From: Leptotrichia sp. HSP-342
GTDB lineage: Bacteria > Fusobacteriota > Fusobacteriia > Fusobacteriales > Leptotrichiaceae
DNA length: 64,000 bases
Assembly: GCF_041199995.1 (NCBI RefSeq)
Contig: NZ_CP165646.1
Location: forward strand, 434,001-498,000
Direction of reading: 5' to 3'
Positions 37,645-45,134 of the stretch are shown piece by piece; the stretch's first letter is position 1, and the number at the start of each line of letters is the position of its first letter. The notes below the pieces were generated by a model. The model worked only from the letters and a program-made list of their open reading frames with translations, was not told where the DNA came from and did not search any database. The position numbers were made by a program, and so were the translations under genes.

Positions 37645-39087
37645 ATGGAAAATGGAGTAATGATACAGTATTTTGAGTGGAAATTACCAAATGATGGAAA
37701 ACATTGGCAAAGATTAAAGGAAGATGCAAGGCACCTAAGTGAAATTGGAGTAAGTGGAGTATGGATTCCACCAGCATATAAAGGAACTTCACAAGCAGAT
37801 GTCGGTTATGGTGCTTATGATTTATGGGACTTGGGGGAATTTGACCAGAAAGGAACTGTCAGAACGAAATATGGTACAAAGCAGGAACTGATTGAAGCAA
37901 TAGAAGAACTTCATAAATACAATATAAATGTGTATTTGGATACTGTCTTGAATCATAAGGGCGGAGCTGATGAAACAGAGAATTTTTTGGCAATAGAAGT
38001 TGATCCTGAAGACAGAACCGTGGAAATAACCGAGCCTTTTGAAATAGAAGGCTGGACAAAATTTACTTTTCCTGGAAGAAATGATAAATACTCTGCATTC
38101 AAGTGGAATTATAATCTTTTCGATGGAGTAGATTTTGATAATAAAACTGGTAAAACTGCAATTTATAAAATTGTTGGGGAAAACAAGGACTGGGATGAGG
38201 GAGTTGACTCTGAACTTGGGAATTATGATTATCTGATGAATGCCGATATTGATTTTTCACATCCTGAAGTACGTGAGGAAGTAATCCGTTGGGGAAAATG
38301 GGTTGTAAATGAATTAAAAATTGATGGATTCAGGATGGATGCGGTAAAACACATAAAAGATGAGTTTATAGCTGAATTTTTGACACAAGTAAGAGCAGCT
38401 TACGGAGAAAAATTTTATTCTGTTGGAGAATACTGGCGAAATGACTTAGAAAAATTGAAGGAATATTTGGATAATGTTGGTTATAAAACCGATTTGTTTG
38501 ATGTTGGACTACACTTTAATATGTATGATGCTTCTAAAAAGAAAAAGGATTATGATTTAAGAGAAATTTTTGAACATACAATAGTGGCAACAAACCCGAT
38601 GGCAGCGGTAACATTTGTGGATAATCATGATTCTCAAAAAGGAAGTGCTTTAGAATCACAAGTGGAAGACTGGTTTATTCCCCATTCATATGCTATAATA
38701 TTATTATCAAAAGATGGCTATCCATGCCTGTTTTATGGCGATTACTACGGAGTGGGAGGAGAAAAAAGCCCGCATCAATGGATAATTGACAAACTTCTGG
38801 AAGTACGAAGAATACATGCTTATGGAGAACAAATAAATTATCTGGATAATCCAAATGTAATTGCAATTCAAAGAACGGGAAGAGATGAATGGACTGGATG
38901 TGTAGCCGTACTTTCAAATTCTGAAGAGGAAGAAGAAATACAAATTGAGCTTGGAAGAGAAAGAGTAGGAGAAGTTTGGCAGGAAGTTACAGGTAGTGGG
39001 TATGAAGACATTACAATAGATGAGGAAGGAAATGCCAATTTTAAAGTTGAACCTGAAAAAATTTCTGTGTGGATACGTAAAAGTTAA
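37645..39087 (+). CDS. cytoplasmic alpha-amylase, GH13
   Basis: A 480-residue GH13 enzyme without a signal peptide. It begins NGVMIQYFEWKLPNDGKHW, typical of the GH13_5 cytoplasmic amylases (AmyA/AmyS type). Catalytic residues are the nucleophile Asp in DGFRMDAVKHI (about residue 230), the acid/base Glu in SVGEYW (about residue 262) and the third Asp in FVDNHDSQ (about residue 327). A C-terminal beta domain ends at WIRKS. It hydrolyses internal alpha-1,4 bonds of glycogen or imported maltodextrins. It follows kdsB closely and may share its transcript. Confidence 0.92.
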   Translation: MENGVMIQYFEWKLPNDGKHWQRLKEDARHLSEIGVSGVWIPPAYKGTSQADVGYGAYDLWDLGEFDQKGTVRTKYGTKQELIEAIEELHKYNINVYLDTVLNHKGGADETENFLAIEVDPEDRTVEITEPFEIEGWTKFTFPGRNDKYSAFKWNYNLFDGVDFDNKTGKTAIYKIVGENKDWDEGVDSELGNYDYLMNADIDFSHPEVREEVIRWGKWVVNELKIDGFRMDAVKHIKDEFIAEFLTQVRAAYGEKFYSVGEYWRNDLEKLKEYLDNVGYKTDLFDVGLHFNMYDASKKKKDYDLREIFEHTIVATNPMAAVTFVDNHDSQKGSALESQVEDWFIPHSYAIILLSKDGYPCLFYGDYYGVGGEKSPHQWIIDKLLEVRRIHAYGEQINYLDNPNVIAIQRTGRDEWTGCVAVLSNSEEEEEIQIELGRERVGEVWQEVTGSGYEDITIDEEGNANFKVEPEKISVWIRKS

Positions 39088-39193
39088 GATAAAAATATTG
39101 AAATTATCTATGGTTGTAAAGAAATAAATGTTAAAATAATATGAACCTTTCTAGGTTATTTTAAGAAAGAAACCAAAATTGGAGGTAAGAAAA

Positions 39194-39337
39194 ATGAGAA
39201 AAGTTAAAATTATAGGAGTAATAATTGCATTGGTTATGAGCTTGAGTTCTTGTACTGCTGTAGCATTGGGAGCAGGAGCTGTTGCTGGAGGGTACACTTG
39301 TTTAAATACAAGTCTCTGTAATAAATTGAAAAAATAG
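39194..39337 (+). CDS. small putative lipoprotein, 47 aa
   Basis: A short gene with GGAGG eight bases before the ATG. The product has a positively charged start (MRKVKII), a hydrophobic stretch and a lipobox-like LSSC (Cys about residue 19), so it is probably lipidated. The mature part is only ~28 residues, with a Gly/Ala-rich segment (ALGAGAVAGG), two more Cys and a Lys-rich end. A strong terminator directly after it (39351) supports a real transcription unit. It resembles small entericidin-like lipoproteins in size only; function unknown. Confidence 0.65.
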   Translation: MRKVKIIGVIIALVMSLSSCTAVALGAGAVAGGYTCLNTSLCNKLKK

Positions 39338-39350
39338 TTTGAGTAAATTT

Positions 39351-39380
39351 TAAGGGCATAGAATTTTATGCCCTTATATT
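39351..39380 (+). terminator. intrinsic terminator of the small lipoprotein gene
   Basis: AAGGGCATA pairs perfectly with TATGCCCTT with a six-base loop; the T tail is short (ATATT). Confidence 0.7.
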
Positions 39381-39427
39381 AAAAATTCAAAATACACAAA
39401 AATGTTAAACAGGAGAATAGGGGAAAT

Positions 39428-40570
39428 ATGAAAAATAGTAATACAAGAGAAAAAATCTTGGAAAATATACAGAGGATAGTCGTAAAAGTTGGAACTTCTA
39501 CACTTACGACTGAAGATGGACATTTAGATATTGAAAAAATAAAGAAAATTGTGCTGGAACTAAGTAATTTACAAGATAAAGGATATGATGTAATACTTGT
39601 AACTTCTGGTGCAGTTGGAGCTGGAATGGGACTGCTTAATATAAGTGAAAAGCCTAAAACTTTGGCAGAAAAACAGATGCTGTCAGCAGTTGGACAAGTT
39701 TCACTTATGCAAATTTATCAAACTCTTTTTAAAGAGCATAACAAGATAATCGGGCAACTATTGTTGACAAAAGAGGAATTTTCAAATAGAAAAAGGTACT
39801 TGAATATGAGAAATGTTTGTAATGCTTTTTTGAAAAGAAAAATTATTCCAATTATAAATGAAAATGATGCAATTGTATCTAATGCTTTGAAAATCAAGGT
39901 TGGAGACAATGATACGATGTCAGCACTTGTTTCAGGATTGATTGATGCAGATTTATTAATTATTTTGTCAGATATTGATGGACTTTATAACAAAAATCCT
40001 CGAAAATATGAAGATGCGAACCTGATTAATATGGTTGGGGATATTAGTGAAGATATAAAACAGATGGCAGGAACTGAAGGCTCAAAATTTGGTACTGGTG
40101 GAATGATAACAAAAATTATTGCTGCGGAAATGGTAACAAAAATAGGTATAAATCTAGTAATTGCTAGTGGAGACGATCCAGGAAATATTACTAGGATTGT
40201 GGAAAAGGAAAATATAGGTACACTTTTTGTAAAAAAGAATAAAAAAATTAGTCTCAGGAAATACTGGCTTGCTTATGGAACGAACAAAGAAGGGGTATTA
40301 ATTATTGATGATGGAGCAAAGTTAGCCCTAAAAAATGGAAAAAGCTTATTATCTGTAGGAATAAAACATATAGAAGGAATCTTTGACAAGGGGGCTGTAA
40401 TTGAAATAGAAGATTTAGAAAAAAATATTATTGCAACAGGAATTTCAAATTATTCATCAGAAGAGATAGACTTGATAAAAGGGGAAAAAAGTGAAAATAT
40501 AGAAGAAATCTTAGGATATAAATATGACGATGCTGTGATTCATATTGACAATGTTGTTATGAGAAAATAA
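39428..40570 (+). CDS. proB: glutamate 5-kinase
   Basis: A 380-residue protein with an amino acid kinase domain (RIVVKVGTSTLT near residues 16-27, LVTSGAVGAGMGLL, NENDAIVSN and DIDGLYNKNPR) and a C-terminal PUA domain from about residue 280. It phosphorylates L-glutamate as the first step of proline synthesis. The usual proline feedback enzyme length is kept. GGGG-type Shine-Dalgarno (ATAGGGGAA) lies before the ATG. proA follows 59 bases later on the same strand, so they form a proBA operon. Confidence 0.95.
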   Translation: MKNSNTREKILENIQRIVVKVGTSTLTTEDGHLDIEKIKKIVLELSNLQDKGYDVILVTSGAVGAGMGLLNISEKPKTLAEKQMLSAVGQVSLMQIYQTLFKEHNKIIGQLLLTKEEFSNRKRYLNMRNVCNAFLKRKIIPIINENDAIVSNALKIKVGDNDTMSALVSGLIDADLLIILSDIDGLYNKNPRKYEDANLINMVGDISEDIKQMAGTEGSKFGTGGMITKIIAAEMVTKIGINLVIASGDDPGNITRIVEKENIGTLFVKKNKKISLRKYWLAYGTNKEGVLIIDDGAKLALKNGKSLLSVGIKHIEGIFDKGAVIEIEDLEKNIIATGISNYSSEEIDLIKGEKSENIEEILGYKYDDAVIHIDNVVMRK

Positions 40571-40629
40571 GAATTATTATAAATACTTTAACATGGTTTT
40601 ACAGAATGATAAGAAGAAATGAGGGAAGT

Positions 40630-41886
40630 ATGAATTATATAGAAGAACTTGGAAAAAAAGCAAAAGCCGCTTCAAGGAAACTTTTGAAAATTGGAACAAA
40701 AACTAAAAATGACGTATTATTTGCAATAGCAGAGGAACTGATAAATAAAAAAGAAGAAATAAAGGCTGCGAATAAAATAGATATGGAAAATGGTAAGAAA
40801 AATGGAATGGCATTTTCCTTGCTGGATAGAATGGAGCTTACAGACAGCAGAATTGAAGGAATGGCTCAAAGTCTGCGTGAAATGGCTATGTTTCCAGATC
40901 CAATTGGAGAAGTTATTACAGGATGGAACCATAAAAATGGAATGAATATTGTAAAAAAAAGAGTTCCGCTTGGAGTAATCGGAATGATTTACGAATCTCG
41001 TCCAAACGTTACAGTAGATGCGGCAGGACTTGCAATAAAATCTTCAAATGCGATAATTTTACGTGGGTCAGAAGATGCCCTGAATTCAAATATTTATTTG
41101 AATAATTTATTAAATAGAGTTGCAGATGCTCACGGATTGCCAAAAAATACAGTTCAGCTTGTAGAAAAGCCAGAAAGGGAACTTGTGAAGGACTTAATCC
41201 GTGCAGACAAGTATATTGATGTAATTATCCCAAGAGGGGGAAAAGGATTAAAAAGATTTATCATAGAAAACGCAACAATTTCAATGATAGAAACAGGTGC
41301 AGGAATCTGTCACATATTTGTAGACGAAACAGCCGATATAAAGCAGGCATTACCAATTATCGAAAATGCCAAAGTACAGCGTCCAAGTGTATGTAATGCT
41401 ATCGAAACAACACTTATTCACGAGAACATTGCAAAAGCAATCTTGCCAGAATTAACAGAAATGCTTTTAAAAGATGGTGTAGAGCTAAGGTACAACAAAG
41501 AAGCATTAGAAATTGTTGGAAACAGAAAAGATGTAAAATTGGCAACAGAAGAAGATTTTGGGGCTGAATATCTAGATTTAATAATGTCACTAAAATTAGT
41601 TAAAAACATAGATGAAGCAATTGAATATATAAATAATCATGGAACGCACCATTCCGACTCAATCTTGACAAAATCTATAGAAAATGCTGAAAAATTCCTA
41701 AACGAAGTAGATTCAGCGAACGTTTATTTAAATGCTTCTACAAGATTTTCCGACGGAGGAGAATTCGGTTTTGGTGGAGAAATCGGAATTTCCACGCAAA
41801 AACTTCACGCTCGTGGGCCTATGGGAATAAGAGAGCTGACTACGACGAAATATGTGATTAGAGGAGAAGGGCAGATAAGGGAATAG
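40630..41886 (+). CDS. proA: glutamate-5-semialdehyde dehydrogenase
   Basis: A 418-residue aldehyde dehydrogenase-like enzyme. Its family features are KRVPLGVIGMIYESRPNVTVDAAGL (about residues 105-129), PRGGKGL, the catalytic Cys in QRPSVCNAIET (about residue 255) and the C-terminal RFSDGGEFGFGGEIGIST. It reduces gamma-glutamyl phosphate from ProB to glutamate semialdehyde. I chose ATG 40630, after GAGGG, because MNYIEELGKKAK aligns with the usual start; the upstream in-frame ATG at 40606 would add eight unrelated residues. A terminator lies ~30 bases after the stop. Confidence 0.95.
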   Translation: MNYIEELGKKAKAASRKLLKIGTKTKNDVLFAIAEELINKKEEIKAANKIDMENGKKNGMAFSLLDRMELTDSRIEGMAQSLREMAMFPDPIGEVITGWNHKNGMNIVKKRVPLGVIGMIYESRPNVTVDAAGLAIKSSNAIILRGSEDALNSNIYLNNLLNRVADAHGLPKNTVQLVEKPERELVKDLIRADKYIDVIIPRGGKGLKRFIIENATISMIETGAGICHIFVDETADIKQALPIIENAKVQRPSVCNAIETTLIHENIAKAILPELTEMLLKDGVELRYNKEALEIVGNRKDVKLATEEDFGAEYLDLIMSLKLVKNIDEAIEYINNHGTHHSDSILTKSIENAEKFLNEVDSANVYLNASTRFSDGGEFGFGGEIGISTQKLHARGPMGIRELTTTKYVIRGEGQIRE

Positions 41887-41914
41887 TAAGAAAAAGAATA
41901 TAAATTTATGAAAA

Positions 41915-41948
41915 AGTCTGATAGAAAGAAACCTATTGGGCTTTTTTG
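41915..41948 (+). terminator. intrinsic terminator of proBA
   Basis: AGTCTGATAG pairs with CTATTGGGCT through several G-U pairs and is followed by TTTTTTG. Confidence 0.65.
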
Positions 41949-42100
41949 TTTTAAATAGATACTTTTTTGTGAAAAATATTAAACATAATTAAAAAAAAAC
42001 AGAATAAGGTTAATCTTAAGGTTTAATTATAGTATTCTTGATATTATATGTATAAGAATTTTGAAATTAAAATAACAAATTACTGAAAGGAGGTGAAAAA

Positions 42101-42223
42101 ATGGCTTCGACAAGATACAGATGTGCGTATTGTGGAATGACAACGACAACAGGATGGAATCCTCCTAGTGGTAGAGGATGTCATAAGTCGCCAGATGGAT
42201 ATCATGATTGGTATCAAGTTTAA
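42101..42223 (+). CDS. Cys-rich zinc-ribbon-like small protein, 40 aa
   Basis: A 40-codon gene with a near-perfect Shine-Dalgarno (AAAGGAGGTG, six bases before the ATG). The protein starts MASTRYRCAYCGMTTTTG and ends CHKSPDGYHDWYQV. The CxxC, a third Cys and two His/Cys positions (CAYC...C-H...H) look like a single metal-binding ribbon or knuckle. I do not recognise a named family. It is followed after four bases by the Sel1-like pseudogene and then by another very small gene, so these may be one operon. Confidence 0.65.
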   Translation: MASTRYRCAYCGMTTTTGWNPPSGRGCHKSPDGYHDWYQV

Positions 42224-42253
42224 AAATTGAAAGAAAAAAGGGGGAAGTTAATT

Positions 42254-42842
42254 TTGATTAAGAAATATAAACAAATGACAATAGATGCATTAGAAAGTCT
42301 TTCTTTAACAGATAAGGAAGCATTGAATGAATTAGGAGAAAGGTTATTTTATAAAAAAGAATATCAAAAATTTTTAGAATATTTTAAAAAATCTGCTATT
42401 CTTGGTAATGATATGGCAATAAATAATCTTGGTTTTTATTATTTAGAGATAGAAAACGATTTTGAAAATGCAAAAAATATTTTTTAGATGCAATGGAAAA
42501 AGGAAACATACTAGCAATAAATAATCTTGGAGTATTGTATGATAGAAATAAAAATTATAAAAAAGCTAGAGAATATTATTTGATGGCAATAAATAAAAAA
42601 TGTAGTTTTGCATATAATAATTTGGGAAATTTATATGAGGATATTTATCAAGATTATGAAAAAGCTAAAGAATTATACAGCAAGTGTTTTAAAGAAACTA
42701 AAAATACAGAAGCATTAATATGCAAGCAAAACTTTATTCAAATTATTATAGTGATGATGAGAAAGCGAAAAAATATTTGGAAAAAGCAATGAAACTTGGA
42801 AATGTTGAAGCTAGACATATATTAGAGCGTCATTTTAAATAA
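42254..42842 (+). pseudogene. Sel1/TPR-repeat protein, two frameshifts
   Basis: Three overlapping reading frames together encode one Sel1-like repeat protein: 42254-42487 (ending at a TAG), 42493-42722 or so, and about 42720-42842. Repeats are visible as AINNLGFYYLEIENDFENAK, AINNLGVLYDRNKNYKKARE, AYNNLGNLYEDIYQDYEKAK and NYYSDDEKAKKYLEKAMKLG. Each break needs a -1 shift; the first lies at a run of six T (42481-42486). Sel1 repeats mediate protein-protein contacts. Either the gene is decaying or the breaks are slippage sites or sequencing errors. I placed the start at TTG 42254 after GGGGG, which is uncertain. Confidence 0.65.
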
Positions 42843-42870
42843 AAAAATCGAAAGGAATGTTTTAATTAAA

Positions 42871-43005
42871 ATGATTAAACATGCAATAAGATTAAAAGAT
42901 AGAAAAACAGGAAAACAAACAATAGTTTATATCGAAGCAATTTCTTTTAGGGAAGCCAAACAAATTGCAATGAGAGATTACGGTTTAGCATATGAGATAC
43001 AATGA
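42871..43005 (+). CDS. small hypothetical protein, 44 aa
   Basis: A 44-codon frame beginning MIKHAIRLKDRKTGKQTIVY and ending MRDYGLAYEIQ. It looks like a small alpha/beta fold: a basic strand pair, then a helix with EAISFREAKQIAM. The possible Shine-Dalgarno AAAGGA lies ~15 bases upstream, farther than ideal. It follows the Sel1-like pseudogene by 28 bases and precedes a strong terminator at 43024, which supports it as the last gene of this small operon. No family recognised. Confidence 0.5.
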   Translation: MIKHAIRLKDRKTGKQTIVYIEAISFREAKQIAMRDYGLAYEIQ

Positions 43006-43023
43006 GATAAGTTTTTTGAATTT

Positions 43024-43072
43024 AAAAGATGATAAAGAACAGTAAAATTGTTTAATATCATCTTTTTTTTTA
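43024..43072 (+). terminator. intrinsic terminator of the small-gene operon
   Basis: AAAAGATGATA pairs with TATCATCTTTT and is followed by more T residues. An inner helix (ACAGTAAAATTGT) may close the loop. Confidence 0.85.
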
Positions 43073-43109
43073 AAAAAAATTTATATTCATTAAAAAAATA
43101 AAAAAATGA

Positions 43110-43138
43110 TATACAAATATAATAAAAAATGTTATAAT
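43110..43138 (+). promoter_or_regulatory. promoter of the putative toxin mRNA (RNA I)
   Basis: TATACA and a consensus TATAAT separated by 17 bases place a transcript start near 43145. The leader then contains CCTTgagaAAGG (43148-43159), a hairpin that overlaps the Shine-Dalgarno AAGGAGG of the toxin ORF. Confidence 0.6.
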
Positions 43139-43172
43139 TTTATCAATCCTTGAGAAAGGAGGTGTTATAGTT

Positions 43173-43253
43173 ATGCGTACGTTATTAATAAAAATCTTAG
43201 TTATAATTTTATTACAAATAGTAATAATTTTAATACAAGAATTTTGGAAATAA
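43173..43253 (+). CDS. putative type I toxin, 26-aa hydrophobic peptide (Fst/Ldr/Ibs-like)
   Basis: The peptide starts MRTLLIKILVIILLQIVI and ends LIQEFWK: one predicted transmembrane helix with basic N-terminus and a charged/aromatic C-terminus, the general look of type I toxins. AAAGGAGGTG precedes the ATG by eight bases, so translation should be strong unless blocked. The gene has its own promoter (43110) and terminator (43256). A 14-base direct repeat TATAGTTATGCGTA covers its start codon (43166-43179) and recurs at 43301-43314 beyond the terminator. A convergent promoter there would make an RNA antisense to it. This is the architecture of the Fst/par locus; the peptide itself is only generically similar. 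Inferred, not proven. Confidence 0.65.
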   Translation: MRTLLIKILVIILLQIVIILIQEFWK

Positions 43254-43255
43254 CT

Positions 43256-43293
43256 AAAAAAGAGAGCTTACTTTGGGGGTTAGCTCTCTTTTG
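43256..43293. terminator. shared bidirectional terminator of the putative toxin and antitoxin RNAs
   Basis: AAAAAGAGAGCT pairs with AGCTCTCTTTT around a 13-base loop. Runs of A on the left and T on the right allow termination in both directions. Confidence 0.85.
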
Positions 43294-43329
43294 ATTTGTG
43301 TATAGTTATGCGTATTTTTATTACTTTAC
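43256..43329 (-). ncRNA. putative antitoxin RNA (RNA II)
   Basis: Transcribed leftward from the promoter at 43336-43364, an RNA of about 70-75 bases would end at the bidirectional terminator. It contains the complement of the 14-base repeat (43301-43314), so it can pair with the toxin start region. It can also pair with the toxin mRNA through the shared terminator loop. Ends are predicted from the promoter and hairpin only. Confidence 0.55.
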
Positions 43330-43335
43330 AATTCT

Positions 43336-43364
43336 ATTATAACATTTTATAATAAAAAAATCAA
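43336..43364 (-). promoter_or_regulatory. promoter of the putative antitoxin RNA (RNA II)
   Basis: On the minus strand TTGATT and TATAAT are separated by exactly 17 bases, stronger than the promoter facing it. No ORF follows except through the terminator at 43256, so a short non-coding RNA is the likely product. Confidence 0.6.
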
Positions 43365-43420
43365 CTAAATTTAAAACAAAAATTTTTAATTTTTTGTAAA
43401 TAAATTGTTAATAAAAAAGA

Positions 43421-43645
43421 TTAAGAAATTTCTGTAATATCCTTCACTTTATAATGCCCAGCACTATTAATTACATCTGCTATTAACAAATCGTCAACTT
43501 CTTCATTTAAAATAATTTTTGCATTTTTATCAGAAAGGTTTACTTCTACACTTTCTACTTCTGGCAGTCCGTATAAAACATTTTCTACTTTTTTAGCACA
43601 GTTTTCACAGTGCATCCCTTCTATTTCAACAAGTTTTTTAATCAT
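43421..43645 (-). CDS. heavy-metal-associated (CopZ-like) chaperone
   Basis: A 74-residue HMA-domain protein. The metal-binding loop GMHCENC is at about residues 10-16, in the usual beta-alpha-beta setting; the rest follows the ferredoxin-like fold pattern (VESVEVNLSDKNAKI). It probably binds Cu(I) in the cytoplasm and hands it to a P-type ATPase, which is not in this window. GGAGG lies before the ATG. A consensus-like promoter (43717-43745) and an inverted repeat at the predicted transcript start suggest regulation. Confidence 0.85.
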   Translation of the reverse strand: MIKKLVEIEGMHCENCAKKVENVLYGLPEVESVEVNLSDKNAKIILNEEVDDLLIADVINSAGHYKVKDITEIS

Positions 43646-43679
43646 TTCAAAACCTCCATAAAATTTTATTTTTATTTAT

Positions 43680-43709
43680 ACACAAAATTTTAAACTAATA
43701 GTTTTGTGT
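43680..43709. promoter_or_regulatory. candidate operator upstream of the copZ-like gene
   Basis: ACACAAAA (43680-43687) and TTTTGTGT (43702-43709) form a perfect 8-bp inverted repeat with a 14-base spacer. It lies at about +1 to +30 of the predicted transcript, a natural repressor position, or it may form a leader hairpin. Confidence 0.4.
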
Positions 43710-43716
43710 TAAGTTT

Positions 43717-43745
43717 ATTATATAAAAAAATTTATAAGAATGCAA
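43717..43745 (-). promoter_or_regulatory. promoter of the copZ-like gene
   Basis: On the minus strand TTGCAT and TATAAT are spaced by 17 bases, about 75 bases before the start codon. Confidence 0.6.
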
Positions 43746-43969
43746 GAAGTTTTGTATATGCAATAATTTTGAAATAAAGTTGTTTTTGAAAAAATACTTG
43801 TAAGACAAAAAATGGATATGTAACTTTAAAAAATATGGTATAATAGTAAAAGTGTTGAAAGATAGAAATAATTCTGATAATACAGCAGGGGAGTATTATG
43901 AATAATTGAAATTCAGTGATAAAATAAACGTTGGAATAAAAAAATAGAAAAATTAGGAGGAAATTGGTA

Positions 43970-44596
43970 ATGAGCCATTATTTTTCAGAAAAGCAGGAAG
44001 TAAAGTCGGATAGAAAAATAATAAAATATGAAATAGAAAATAAAAATTTTGAGTTTGTAACAGATAATGGGGTATTTTCAAAGACAAAGATAGATTTTGG
44101 AACGGATATTATGCTGAAAGTATTTTTAAGAGAAAATTTGGATAAGAAAAGTCAAAAGTTTGATATACTGGATATTGGCTGTGGATACGGAGTTGTATCA
44201 GTTGTTATAAAGTCTTTTTTTGAAAATGCTAGAACTGTTTCATCAGATGTGAATGAGCGGGCTTTGGAGCTTACAAGGGAAAATCTTTTGAGAAATGGAG
44301 TTGTAAAAGATGAAAATGATAATTTTGAAGTAAGAAAATCATTTGCATTCGATTATGTTTCTGAAAAGTTTGATGTGATTTTATCTAATCCGCCAATTCG
44401 AGCTGGAAAGCAGACAATTTTTCAAATTTATGAACAAAGTTTTGAGCATTTAAATCAAGATGGTCAATTTTATTGTGTGATTCAGACAAAACATGGAGCA
44501 AAAAGTACACAAAAAAAATTGGAAGAAATTTTTGGAAATTGTGAAACTCTGGAAATTAATGCGGGGTATAGAATTTTTAGGAGTGTAAAAAATTAG
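43970..44596 (+). CDS. class I SAM-dependent methyltransferase (RsmC-like)
   Basis: A 208-residue methyltransferase. The SAM-binding motif I is DILDIGCGYGVVSVV (about residues 62-76). The catalytic-type motif IV is ILSNPPIRAGK (about residues 137-147), the N-P-P-[IFL]R form typical of RsmC/RlmG-type N2-guanine methyltransferases. The N-terminal FVTDNGVFSKTKIDFGTDIML matches short RsmC-like proteins found next to ribosomal genes. It probably methylates rRNA, though the base is unknown. I chose ATG 43970, nine bases after AGGAGG, over the TTG at 43964. The alpha ribosomal operon follows downstream. Confidence 0.82.
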   Translation: MSHYFSEKQEVKSDRKIIKYEIENKNFEFVTDNGVFSKTKIDFGTDIMLKVFLRENLDKKSQKFDILDIGCGYGVVSVVIKSFFENARTVSSDVNERALELTRENLLRNGVVKDENDNFEVRKSFAFDYVSEKFDVILSNPPIRAGKQTIFQIYEQSFEHLNQDGQFYCVIQTKHGAKSTQKKLEEIFGNCETLEINAGYRIFRSVKN

Positions 44597-44632
44597 AAAA
44601 ATCCATAAAAATAACTGTAAAATAAAAAATAA

Positions 44633-44661
44633 TTGACAAAATACGATAAATACTGTATTAT
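44633..44661 (+). promoter_or_regulatory. ribosomal operon promoter P1
   Basis: Consensus TTGACA and TATTAT with 17-base spacing, ~120 bases before infA. Confidence 0.65.
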
Positions 44662-44727
44662 GATAAGGTAAATAATCAAATGTATATTGTTTTTTTTATT
44701 TTTATAAAAATAAAATGTTAAAAAAAC

Positions 44728-44756
44728 TGGACATTTAGTTATTTTTTTGTTATAAT
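44728..44756 (+). promoter_or_regulatory. ribosomal operon promoter P2
   Basis: TGGACA and TATAAT with 17-base spacing; the predicted start falls just before the infA Shine-Dalgarno, leaving a very short leader. Confidence 0.65.
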
Positions 44757-44780
44757 AGAAAGGATCCGAGGTGATTATTT

Positions 44781-44999
44781 ATGGCAAAACAGGATGTTCT
44801 TGAGCTGGAAGGTGAAATAATCGAAGCATTACCAAATGCGATGTTTCAAGTAAGGCTTGAAAATGGACACGAAGTTTTAGGACATATCTCAGGGAAAATG
44901 AGAATGAACTATATAAAAATTTTGCCAGGAGATAAGGTTACGGTGGAAGTTTCTCCGTATGACTTGTCAAGGGGTAGAATTGTATATAGAAAAAAATAA
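44781..44999 (+). CDS. infA: translation initiation factor IF-1
   Basis: A 72-residue OB-fold protein: [20 protein letters not shown] at the start and GRIVYRKK at the end match IF-1 end to end. It binds the ribosomal A site during initiation. It heads the operon infA-rpmJ-rpsM-rpsK-rpsD-rpoA-rplQ, with two good promoters upstream. rpmJ begins 21 bases after its stop. Confidence 0.97.
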   Translation: MAKQDVLELEGEIIEALPNAMFQVRLENGHEVLGHISGKMRMNYIKILPGDKVTVEVSPYDLSRGRIVYRKK

Positions 45000-45020
45000 C
45001 AGTTGGAAGGAGGGTTTTTA

Positions 45021-45134
45021 GTGAAAGTAAAAGCTTCAGTAAAACCTATTTGTGACAAATGTAAAATTGTTAAACGTCACGGAAAAGTAAGAGTAATATG
45101 CGAAAACCCTAAACATAAACAAATACAAGGATAG
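45021..45134 (+). CDS. rpmJ: 50S ribosomal protein L36
   Basis: A 37-residue protein, [17 protein letters not shown] followed by [19 protein letters not shown]. It has the zinc-binding C-x2-C...C...H pattern of the zinc-dependent form of L36. It starts with GTG, preceded by AAGGAGGG. Its normal place between infA and rpsM supports the call. Confidence 0.95.
   Translation: MKVKASVKPICDKCKIVKRHGKVRVICENPKHKQIQG

Noticed and set aside
43893..43911. Tiny ORF (MNN stop) after AGGGGAG near the methyltransferase leader
   Set aside because: Three codons; more likely part of the leader than a gene. An attenuation role cannot be judged from one sequence.
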